From Chromatiales bacterium (GTDB lineage: Bacteria > Pseudomonadota > Gammaproteobacteria > UBA6429 > Thiohalophilaceae): a stretch of 64,000 bases of DNA. Positions 27,508 through 34,999 of this stretch are shown here, in pieces. Position numbers and translations under genes: made by a program. The stretch is from positions 81,844-145,843 of the forward strand of contig JALTJZ010000051.1 of the NCBI GenBank assembly GCA_027076325.1, written 5' to 3'. Numbering within the stretch: the first letter of the stretch is position 1; each line of letters begins with the position of its first letter. The notes beneath the pieces were generated by a model. That model saw nothing but the letters and a program-made list of their open reading frames with translations. It ran no database searches and had not been told where the DNA came from.

Positions 27508-27930
27508 ATGATAAAAAACAATATCACCAGGCTACTTGTTTTGTTTGCCGCTACCTTTTCTGCACTTAGCTTAACATCCTGCTCATACGCACCTAAAGAA
27601 TTGGAGTCGCTTGATAACACGCTTGTCGCCTATGAGCGTGCTATTCGTTGGCGCAACTACAACGGTGCACGCGCGTTGCAGGTTAAGCCCATGGAAGTTT
27701 CAGATTTTAAACGCCAGCGTTTAAAAGATCTGCGTATCACTAGCTACCGTACTATCGAAAAAGTCATTGCACCGGATTATTCAAAGGCAGAGTTATTGGT
27801 TGATATTCGTTATTATTATGACAAGTCCGCCATTGAGAGAGTTGTAACGGACAGGCAATTGTGGCTTTATAATAAAAAGCGCAACCGTTGGCAGCTTAAG
27901 TCACCTTTTCCTGATTTTAAATTATATTAA
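27508..27930 (+). CDS. small lipoprotein, function unknown
   Basis: Lipoprotein of 140 residues. A signal peptide ends in the lipobox LTSC, with Cys25 as the lipidated residue and Ser at +2, which favours outer-membrane sorting. The mature part is short and basic, with tyrosine-rich segments (ITSYRTIEKV, LLVDIRYYYDKSAIER, DRQLWLYNKKRNRWQL) resembling a small NTF2-like or cystatin-like alpha/beta fold. I recognise no named family. Confidence 0.72.
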   Translation: MIKNNITRLLVLFAATFSALSLTSCSYAPKELESLDNTLVAYERAIRWRNYNGARALQVKPMEVSDFKRQRLKDLRITSYRTIEKVIAPDYSKAELLVDIRYYYDKSAIERVVTDRQLWLYNKKRNRWQLKSPFPDFKLY

Positions 27931-27965
27931 TGGGGCAGTAGTAAAATAAAATGTTTTTCTGCTGA

Positions 27966-28020
27966 GCTCTCACATCTTAGAGAGCACCAGTTCTTAATGA
28001 CTGGTATGCAAGTTTGCATA
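27966..28020. repeat. three adjacent hairpins in a 340-base intergenic region
   Basis: GCTCTC/GAGAGC (27966-27985), ACCAGT/ACTGGT (27986-28005) and TATGCAA/TTGCATA (28005-28020) follow each other without gaps. The whole gap from 27931 to 28271 holds no convincing gene. Besides these hairpins it contains one more at 28113-28133. The cluster could be a structured RNA or an old repeat. Confidence 0.5.
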
Positions 28021-28112
28021 CGGTAAAAGTATAACAGGGTTCTCAAGCTGATTCTGTGCGTATCGATGTTACTTTTGCTAGCCCTGCTGTCCTGTTAACG
28101 CCCTCATCCTTG

Positions 28113-28133
28113 CCTTCTCCCTTAGGGAGAAGG
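28113..28133. repeat. CT/AG-rich hairpin repeat
   Basis: CCTTCTCCC and GGGAGAAGG form a perfect 9-base stem with a three-base loop, preceded by GTTAACGCCCTCATCC. A similar context (GTTAACACCCTCTTCC, then an AGGAGAGGGG arm) occurs at 57642-57670. It has the look of a dispersed chromosomal repeat. Confidence 0.55.
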
Positions 28134-28338
28134 GATAGCCCCGATTATCAGCTAAGCTAGTCCTTTAACAGAAAGAAATGTAAGGAGGACTTTTAACGCT
28201 AACAGGCGGTAAGCCTGGCTTATCCCATGCACTTTGATTTAGGCAATATCGAACAGCCGTGGCGCAAAACCTTAATGCCCGTGTGGTGTCGTCGCTTCCG
28301 GTTGAGAAGGTGGCTGTGTTTCACCAGACTCCATTTGC

Positions 28339-28755
28339 TCAGTTGCGGGTTGGGTTTTTTTCTTCTGACTGTATTTTTTCGGTTGCATCCGATTCTGCCG
28401 GTTTAGGTGGCATAAAGCCCATGGGTTTATTGGTTGTTAAAGAATGAATCACATACTGGTACTCAAAAATAACAACGTAGTTTGGGTAAACCCAGCGTGT
28501 AATAGGGGGTTCCCCCACCTCCGGTTCTTTGACTTCAGGTTCACCAAATTTTTCGAGTACTTCCGTCATCGACATGCCGCGCCCGGGTAATGTTACCGAA
28601 TAAGACTTCGGCGTGGGGGCGGCGGGTACTTGCAGTGTCTCAGCATGGCTGAGAATGGGTGCCATGTTCAAAGCCAGACTCAAAACACTTAAACGGATTA
28701 TCAACGGCAGTGAAATTAAGCTTTTATGGCTGTGCTGATTGTATTTGCTTGGCAT
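28339..28755 (-). CDS. exported BamE-like conserved protein, probably frameshifted near the C-terminus
   Basis: Exported protein of 138 residues with a signal peptide ending near SHA. The core motif GRGMSMTEVLEKFGEP near residue 57, followed by PPITRWVYPNYVVIFEYQYVIHS, matches a widespread gammaproteobacterial family with a BamE/SmpA-like pattern and no known function. On the coding strand a run of seven A (28355-28361) leads straight to the stop. One base fewer would extend the frame through an acidic, Pro/Gln-rich tail (EQMESGETQPPSQPEATT) to a stop at 28272-28274. This suggests an indel or a sequencing error. Confidence 0.8.
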   Translation of the reverse strand: MPSKYNQHSHKSLISLPLIIRLSVLSLALNMAPILSHAETLQVPAAPTPKSYSVTLPGRGMSMTEVLEKFGEPEVKEPEVGEPPITRWVYPNYVVIFEYQYVIHSLTTNKPMGFMPPKPAESDATEKIQSEEKNPTRN

Positions 28756-28837
28756 TTTATGCTCCTTTGTCTGCTATCTTTAAAATATGACACGCATATT
28801 ATGCAAGAACTCGCAGTATTCAGCTAAAGATGCTTTA

Positions 28838-28860
28838 ATTGAAAGAGTTGTTCTTTCAAT
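28838..28860. promoter_or_regulatory. 9-bp inverted repeat in the relA upstream region
   Basis: ATTGAAAGA and TCTTTCAAT are perfect inverted repeats with a five-base loop, about 90 bases before the relA start codon and about 80 bases from the start of the divergent BamE-like gene. It has no T-run. It could be an operator or a leader hairpin. Confidence 0.4.
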
Positions 28861-28949
28861 ATGTTACACCGGCAATCTAAATTAATTATTGCCTGTTATG
28901 GGATGAAAATCCAGTCTTATATGTATGAAGTCAAACGAAAAGGATCACG

Positions 28950-31157
28950 ATGGTTTATGTTGAATCACAACTGATCACCGAAAAGCTTGCAACCAGTGAA
29001 GGGGTGCATCAGTGGTTGGAACAGATTGGCGCAGACTCGAACTCGGCTGATGTTGAGCTGGTTCGAAATGCATTTGTGATGGCAGAAAAGGCGCATCATG
29101 GTCAGGTGCGTGCATCCGGCGAACCTTATGTAAACCATGTGGTTGCGGTTGCGGATATTCTAGTTAATTTGCATCTGGACTATGAATCGGTTGCCGCTGC
29201 CTTCCTGCATGACGTGGTGGAAGACTCGGATGTTACCCTCGATGACATTCGGCGACAGTTTGGTGATTCCATTGCTGAACTGGTGGATGGTGTGACTAAA
29301 ATGCACGCGATTGATCTACAGGTGGATCAATACCGTCATCAGCATGATCAGGTACAGGCTGAAAGTTTACGAAAACTGTTGTTGGCAATGGCGAAAGATG
29401 TGCGCGTGGTGTTGATTAAACTAGCCGACCGCTTGCACAATATGCGTACGCTTAAATTTTTGTCCCCCAACAAACAGCAACGTATTGCACAGGAAACCAT
29501 CGACATTTATGCACCGTTGGCAAATCGCCTGGGGATCTGGCAAATCAAATGGGAACTGGAAGACCTGGCGCTGCGCTATCTTGAACCGTTTGACTATAAG
29601 CAAATTGCCTCGAGTCTGGATGAACGCCGTGTTGATCGGGAGCGTTATATAGAAAATATTGTAAAAGTAATTAGTAATGAATTAAACAACGTTGGCATTC
29701 ACGCGCTGGTTACAGGTCGCCCGAAACATATTTACAGTATCTGGCGAAAGATGAAAAAGAAAAGGATCAGCTTTCACAATCTTTATGATGTACGCGCCAT
29801 TCGCATTATTGTCGATAATGTTCAGCAGTGTTATGCCGCGTTAGGTGTGGTGCATACATTATGGCGACACATCCCTAATGAATTTGACGACTATATTGCC
29901 ACACCCAAAGAAAATATGTATCAGTCTATTCACACGGCAGTCATTGGGCCACGTGGTAAAAGTGTTGAAATACAAATTCGTTCTGAAGCGATGCATGACC
30001 ATGCAGAATGGGGAGTGGCAGCTCATTGGCGCTATAAAGAACAGAGTAAAAACAATGCAAATTATGATCAAAAAATCGCCTGGTTACGACAGCTACTGGA
30101 ATGGAAAGAAGAATCCAGTGATGCGGGTGATTTTATTGACCGCTTCAAGTCTGAAGTTTTTCAGGACAGGGTGTATGTATTAACACCAACCGGTGATGTA
30201 ATGGATTTGCCGCAGGGATCCACACCGCTGGATTTTGCCTATCACGTGCATACTGAAGTGGGCAATCATTGTCGAGGAGCAAAAGTAAACGGGCGGATGG
30301 TGCCATTAACCTATGAATTAAAAAGTGGTGAGCAGGTTGAAATTTTAACAACTAAAAATGGTAAGCCAAGCCGCGACTGGTTAAATCCACAATTAGGTTA
30401 TTTAAATTCGTCACGCGCGCTGTCAAAGGCACGTCACTGGTTTAAGTTGCAGGACTTTGAAGAAAACAGTGCCAATGGGCATGTTGTTCTTGAAAAAGAA
30501 TTAAGCCGTTTGGGCGTGCGTAACCTGAATCATAATAGTATTGCCAAACACTTTAATTATGAGAAGACAGATGACTTTTTAGCTGCAATAGGGCGTGGCG
30601 ATATTAATTCAATACAGTTGGCCAATGCAGTTAATCGTTTAACACATAAAGAACAGCAGGAAAAGAAAATTACCCCGGTTACGCGTATCAGGCAGAAGGA
30701 AACCGGTGGTGATATTACTATTCAAGGAGTCGGTAATTTACTGACACATATTGGCCAGTGCTGTAAACCTGTTTTGGGCGATGCCATTATTGGTTTTATA
30801 ACTCAGGGACGGGGAGTTACCATTCATAAAAAAGACTGCCGTAATATATTAAAAATGGATGATGTTCGGCGAATGCGTTTAATTGCGGTTGAGTGGGCAA
30901 ACCAAAGCGAAACACATTACATCGTTGAAATTAGTATTTATGCTATTGACAGGGTTAATTTATTACGGGATATTTTTGCGGTTTTTACCAATGAAAAAAT
31001 CAATGTGGTCGCATCAAATACGCGCTCAGACAAAGATAAAAATACGGCAACAATGCATTTTACTCTGGAAATTAAAGATGTTAACCAGCTAAGCCGGGTT
31101 CTAAACAGGTTGCTGCAACTTCAGAATGTAATGGATGTCAAGCGTGTTACCACTTAA
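28950..31157 (+). CDS. relA: RelA-family (p)ppGpp synthetase with intact hydrolase motifs
   Basis: Stringent-response enzyme of 735 residues. Domain order: HD (about 30-190), synthetase (about 240-370), TGS (about 395-460), zinc-finger/helical region with HIGQCCKPVLGD near 597, and C-terminal ACT (about 655-730). The synthetase loop reads EFDDYIATPKENMYQS, the EXDD form typical of RelA rather than the RXKD form of SpoT/Rel. Unlike E. coli RelA, the HD domain keeps SGEPYVNH, HDVVED (His87, Asp88, Glu91, Asp92) and LADRLHNMRTL. It may therefore both make and degrade (p)ppGpp. It is separated from rlmD, its common neighbour. Confidence 0.93.
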   Translation: MVYVESQLITEKLATSEGVHQWLEQIGADSNSADVELVRNAFVMAEKAHHGQVRASGEPYVNHVVAVADILVNLHLDYESVAAAFLHDVVEDSDVTLDDIRRQFGDSIAELVDGVTKMHAIDLQVDQYRHQHDQVQAESLRKLLLAMAKDVRVVLIKLADRLHNMRTLKFLSPNKQQRIAQETIDIYAPLANRLGIWQIKWELEDLALRYLEPFDYKQIASSLDERRVDRERYIENIVKVISNELNNVGIHALVTGRPKHIYSIWRKMKKKRISFHNLYDVRAIRIIVDNVQQCYAALGVVHTLWRHIPNEFDDYIATPKENMYQSIHTAVIGPRGKSVEIQIRSEAMHDHAEWGVAAHWRYKEQSKNNANYDQKIAWLRQLLEWKEESSDAGDFIDRFKSEVFQDRVYVLTPTGDVMDLPQGSTPLDFAYHVHTEVGNHCRGAKVNGRMVPLTYELKSGEQVEILTTKNGKPSRDWLNPQLGYLNSSRALSKARHWFKLQDFEENSANGHVVLEKELSRLGVRNLNHNSIAKHFNYEKTDDFLAAIGRGDINSIQLANAVNRLTHKEQQEKKITPVTRIRQKETGGDITIQGVGNLLTHIGQCCKPVLGDAIIGFITQGRGVTIHKKDCRNILKMDDVRRMRLIAVEWANQSETHYIVEISIYAIDRVNLLRDIFAVFTNEKINVVASNTRSDKDKNTATMHFTLEIKDVNQLSRVLNRLLQLQNVMDVKRVTT

Positions 31158-31229
31158 GGATATTGTAAACTTTGATATAATAACCGTATTATTAAAAATG
31201 CTAACCTGCATTCTGGTGATTAAATATTA

Positions 31230-31388
31230 GGGGCTGTTGATCTTTCATCTATTGTCTTATTTGGGCTAATTTTAGCCCTGCCTTCGTTATTTTTTACTAC
31301 CAATGGAATGCATTGGTACGTAAAAAATGCCTTGTCAGGACTAAAATTTTCTTAAAATCAGCCTAAAATCTGAAAGATCAACAGCCCC
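31230..31388. mobile_element. 159-bp MITE-like element with 18-bp terminal inverted repeats
   Basis: GGGGCTGTTGATCTTTCA at 31230-31247 and its exact reverse complement at 31371-31388 bound a segment with no coding capacity. Inside are further inverted repeats, including CCAATG/CATTGG flanked by TTTTTTAC/GTAAAAAA around 31290-31330. A diverged copy in opposite orientation is at 55191-55343. I see no clear target-site duplication. It lies in the 318-base gap between relA and the PhnD-like gene. Confidence 0.85.
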
Positions 31389-31475
31389 TGGAGAATATTG
31401 CGAATGATAGCTCGGTAACCTGTCTCTTTATATGGAATAATAATGACTTTGTTCAGGCTAGATAATAAGGAAATA

Positions 31476-32288
31476 ATGATTTTAAAATTACTGAAAATAA
31501 TAGTTTTATTGATTTATGCTTCACCCGGGTTCGTGGTTGCTGAAGATAAAGACAGTTACAATTCTCTGTTATTTGGTATTTCGCCACATTTAACAAAACA
31601 GCAACAGGCACAATGGCTCCCTTTAATCAGGCACATTGAAAAACAAACAAACTATCCTTTGCGCTTACAGACTTCACCTACTATCCCGGTATTCGAGAAT
31701 AGATTGTTTGCTGGTAAGTTTGATCTGGCCTATATCAATCCAAAATTATTTATTGAATCCAATCGCTATGTAGGTTATCAACCAGTCGTAAAAGAAGGCC
31801 AGAAAACATTAAAAGCAATTATTGTTGTTGCAAAAGACAGCCCTTATCAAACACTCAAGGACTTAAAAGGGGCACGCTTTACGTCGCCAGAGAATGCTTT
31901 TGCAGCCAGTGTGTTATCACGGCTTAATTTATATGCACAAGGTATTAATATTATACATAGCCATGTAAAAACAGCCGCTGAGGGATATGCTCAGGTAGTG
32001 GACGGTTCGGCTGATGCGGTGGGAGGTGTGCCGCAAACTTTTGACTTATTGCCAGCAGAAATTAAAAACAGCTTAAAAATATTATGGACATCTGAAGGGG
32101 TAGCACCTTATGCTTTTGTGGTTCATCCGCGTGTTAATAGCACTGTCCGGCAAAGAATAGTAGAGGCTATTCTGGATTTCAAGGATACACCTGAAGGTAT
32201 CGCATTTTTTAACAAGTTAAAGATGAACCCTTTTGTTAGCGCAAAAAATAACGACTGGGATGATATACGGCAACTTACAGGGCAATAA
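31476..32288 (+). CDS. PhnD-like phosphate/phosphonate-type periplasmic binding protein
   Basis: Exported solute-binding protein of 270 residues with a signal peptide (core IIVLLIYASPGFVVA). The PhnD/SsuA pattern is visible: LLFGISPHLTKQQQAQ at the start of the mature chain, GKFDLAYINPKLF near residue 86, AIIVVAKDSPYQTLKDLKGARF near 115, and DGSADAVGGVPQTF near 177. AAGG at 31467-31470 favours the ATG at 31476 over an in-frame ATG at 31443. No ABC permease or ATPase lies nearby, so it may be a stand-alone sensor or scavenging protein; the ligand is unknown. Confidence 0.83.
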   Translation: MILKLLKIIVLLIYASPGFVVAEDKDSYNSLLFGISPHLTKQQQAQWLPLIRHIEKQTNYPLRLQTSPTIPVFENRLFAGKFDLAYINPKLFIESNRYVGYQPVVKEGQKTLKAIIVVAKDSPYQTLKDLKGARFTSPENAFAASVLSRLNLYAQGINIIHSHVKTAAEGYAQVVDGSADAVGGVPQTFDLLPAEIKNSLKILWTSEGVAPYAFVVHPRVNSTVRQRIVEAILDFKDTPEGIAFFNKLKMNPFVSAKNNDWDDIRQLTGQ

Positions 32289-32388
32289 GTTCAGTCTTAT
32301 ACAATTTTTAATACTGTTTCTGTTTGTCCAAGCGACATTACTCAAAATTTCGTAGTAAAGACAGGCATATTTATGGTTTAATGCGCGC

Positions 32389-33636
32389 ATGTATAATCCT
32401 TTTGAATTATTTATTGGGCTGCGCTATACGCGAGCTAAAAGACGTAACCACTTTATTTCTTTTATTACCTTTTTTTCTATCGCTGGTATTGCGTTGGGTG
32501 TAACTGCACTTATTACCGTTATGTCTGTGATGAACGGTTTTCATAAGGAAGTGAGCACTCGAATCCTTGATATGGTTGCCCACATTACCGTGACAAATTT
32601 TGATGGCAAACTATACACGCCGGATGTTGTTATAAAGCAGGCCAAAAAGAATCCACATATCCGAGCTGCCGCTCCTTATATTGATGGTCAGGGGATGTTG
32701 ATTTATGGCAGCAATGTAACAGGGATTATCATTCGCGGTATCGACCCGCAGCAGGAAAAAGGTGTTTCCAAGGTTGCACGAAAAATGGAAAGCGGAGAAC
32801 TCGACAATCTGGTTGCCGGTGAATTTGGCATTATATTAGGGCGGGATCTGGCTCGAACGTTAGGTGCAACGGTAGGCGACAAAGTAACCATGGTAACGCC
32901 GAGTGTGAATGTGACCCCTGCAGGTGTTTTACCGCGATTAAAACGCTTTAAAGTAGTGGGTATTTTTAAGGTGGATATGTACCCCTATGATTCCACCATG
33001 GCTATTATTAACATTAAAGACGCAGCACGTTTATTTAAAAAATACGACAATGTCACCGGTGTACGTTTAAAAATCGATAACGTGCTGGACTCACAGGATG
33101 TGGGTGACGAACTGCAAAAAGGGGTGCTTGCCGGTTACTGGGTGCGGGACTGGACCTATTCCCACCGCAACTGGTTTCGTGCCGTCGAAATAGAAAAACG
33201 GATGATCTTTATCTTGCTGGTGTTAATTATCGCCGTTGCTGCATTTAACATTATCTCAACCCTGATTATGCTGGTAACCGACAAGCAAAGTGATATTGCT
33301 ATTTTACGTACCTTTGGAGCCTCCCCCGCAAGCATTATGAAAATATTTCTTGTGCAGGGCAGTGTAATTGGTGTTTTTGGCACCTTATTAGGTGTGGTTG
33401 GCGGCGTGTTGTTGTCACTGAATGTGGGCAGCATCGTTGGCTTTGTCGAAAACCTGTTGGGCATGCGTGTGCTTGACCCTTCTGTGTATGTTATTAGTGA
33501 GTTCCCGTCTGATTTGCACTGGAATGACGTGGGCGTGATTTCAGCGGTATCGTTAGTGATTTCTCTGCTTGCAACCTTATACCCGGCTTATCGGGCAAGT
33601 AAAACCCAACCTGCTGAGGCATTACGTTATGAGTAA
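32389..33636 (+). CDS. lolC: lipoprotein-releasing ABC transporter permease (LolC/LolE type)
   Basis: Inner-membrane permease of 415 residues that extracts lipoproteins for transfer to LolA. Layout: one N-terminal transmembrane helix (about 22-48, [20 protein letters not shown]), a large periplasmic domain (about 50-260), and three C-terminal FtsX-type helices (about 270-295, 315-350, 375-400). [20 protein letters not shown] is the coupling segment. Only one permease gene accompanies lolD, so the transporter could be a LolF-like homodimer unless a lolE lies elsewhere. The stop overlaps lolD by eight bases. Confidence 0.93.
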   Translation: MYNPFELFIGLRYTRAKRRNHFISFITFFSIAGIALGVTALITVMSVMNGFHKEVSTRILDMVAHITVTNFDGKLYTPDVVIKQAKKNPHIRAAAPYIDGQGMLIYGSNVTGIIIRGIDPQQEKGVSKVARKMESGELDNLVAGEFGIILGRDLARTLGATVGDKVTMVTPSVNVTPAGVLPRLKRFKVVGIFKVDMYPYDSTMAIINIKDAARLFKKYDNVTGVRLKIDNVLDSQDVGDELQKGVLAGYWVRDWTYSHRNWFRAVEIEKRMIFILLVLIIAVAAFNIISTLIMLVTDKQSDIAILRTFGASPASIMKIFLVQGSVIGVFGTLLGVVGGVLLSLNVGSIVGFVENLLGMRVLDPSVYVISEFPSDLHWNDVGVISAVSLVISLLATLYPAYRASKTQPAEALRYE

Positions 33637-34306
33637 GTGGGTTATTGAATGTATTGGATTGAAAAAAACCTTTACCGAAGGCCCTGCACACGTTGATGTT
33701 TTAAATGATGTGAACTTTTCTGTGGCGCAAGGTGAGCAGGTTGCTATTCTGGGGGCGTCGGGTTCCGGTAAAAGTACGCTACTGCAATTATTGGGCGGGC
33801 TGGATCTACCAACTGCCGGAGACGTTATTCTGGGTGGTGAGCAATTAGTTAAACTGTCAGAAGCTGAACGCGGTTATTTAAGAAACAGGTCAATTGGTTT
33901 TATTTATCAGTTCCATCATTTATTACCCGAGTTTACGGCACTTGAAAATGTCGCTATGCCTTTATTAATTGGTGGTGTGAGTGTGTCGCAAGCATCCGAT
34001 ATGGCTACCGATATGCTGGATCGCATGGGCTTAAAACCAAGGCAACTGCATAAGCCAGGTGAATTGTCCGGTGGTGAAAGGCAACGCGTTGCGATTGCAC
34101 GGGCGCTGGTTACCTCGCCTAAATGTGTTCTGGCCGACGAGCCTACCGGTAACCTGGACTCAAAAACAGCCGAAGCCGTTTATGCACAAATGTTGGAGTT
34201 AAATAAAGAACTGACAACCAGTTTTATTATTGTTACCCACGATGAACGGTTAGCAAAAAGAATGGATAAAACGTATCAACTCGATAGTGGTGTTTTAAGC
34301 GAATAG
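33629..34306 (+). CDS. lolD: lipoprotein-releasing ABC transporter ATPase LolD
   Basis: ATPase of 225 residues that powers lipoprotein release. Walker [17 protein letters not shown] is near residues 42-57, the Q-loop is [17 protein letters not shown], the ABC signature is [15 protein letters not shown] near 147, and Walker B is [15 protein letters not shown]. The ATG at 33629 is chosen because it matches homologous starts and overlaps the lolC stop; the frame is open further upstream. Confidence 0.96.
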   Translation: MSKWVIECIGLKKTFTEGPAHVDVLNDVNFSVAQGEQVAILGASGSGKSTLLQLLGGLDLPTAGDVILGGEQLVKLSEAERGYLRNRSIGFIYQFHHLLPEFTALENVAMPLLIGGVSVSQASDMATDMLDRMGLKPRQLHKPGELSGGERQRVAIARALVTSPKCVLADEPTGNLDSKTAEAVYAQMLELNKELTTSFIIVTHDERLAKRMDKTYQLDSGVLSE

Positions 34307-34345
34307 CATCCAACGGTTTTTTAATGTGTAGTGATGGCAAAAGGT

Positions 34346-34876
34346 TTATTGCTGTAAATTTAAACGCTTGTCTTTTCTTTTTTGCCATCGCCGTACAACC
34401 TGTAAGCGCCATAGCAGTCGCACAATCAGCATGCCAGCGGTGGCGCTCACTATGCCTGCAACAAAACTGCCTAATAAAAATGGTTGCCAAATTTCGGAGA
34501 AAACCGATAGTAGCCATTCGAGTGAGGTTTCAAACACGATATCCTTAGTGGTTCCGCCTAATATAAATTGCCCCAGCTCATAACTAAAGTAGTAGATAGG
34601 GGGCATGGTAAACGGGTTGGTTATCCACACCAGTCCAACTGAAACAGGCAAGTTCACATGAAAATAAATCGCAAGCCCGGCAGCTAACACCATCTGGAAT
34701 GGAACCGGTACAAAGGCCATCGATAAACCAACAAAAAAAGCACCGGAAATGGAACGACGGTTAATATGAAGCAAGTTTGGGTCGTGCAGCAAGGTTCCAA
34801 AAAAACGATTTAACGTTTTATGGCTACGAATCTTTTCGTGATCGGGTAAATAACGTTTCAGAAATTTTCTTGGCAT
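34346..34876 (-). CDS. DUF2062 family membrane protein
   Basis: Protein of 176 residues with three or four hydrophobic segments (about 43-72, 78-100, 130-158). The DUF2062 signature is IWITNPFTMPPIYYFSYELG-like, here read as VWITNPFTMPPIYYFSYELG near residues 83-102. The N-terminus PRKFLKRYLPDHEKI is also typical. It lies between lolD and comEC on the opposite strand, as in several gammaproteobacteria. Function is unknown; the basic C-terminal tail (RRWQKRKDKRL) is probably cytoplasmic. Confidence 0.86.
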   Translation of the reverse strand: MPRKFLKRYLPDHEKIRSHKTLNRFFGTLLHDPNLLHINRRSISGAFFVGLSMAFVPVPFQMVLAAGLAIYFHVNLPVSVGLVWITNPFTMPPIYYFSYELGQFILGGTTKDIVFETSLEWLLSVFSEIWQPFLLGSFVAGIVSATAGMLIVRLLWRLQVVRRWQKRKDKRLNLQQ

Positions 34877-34999
34877 ACCAGCTTTATTCAGAACCCCTTT
34901 GAGAATTTAGAAGCAACGGGTTGTTAATTATACGTGAGTTAGCTTCTGCTGTTGAGTGTTATTTGCTACGCTTAGCCAATAAACTAAAAGGATTTGGTT

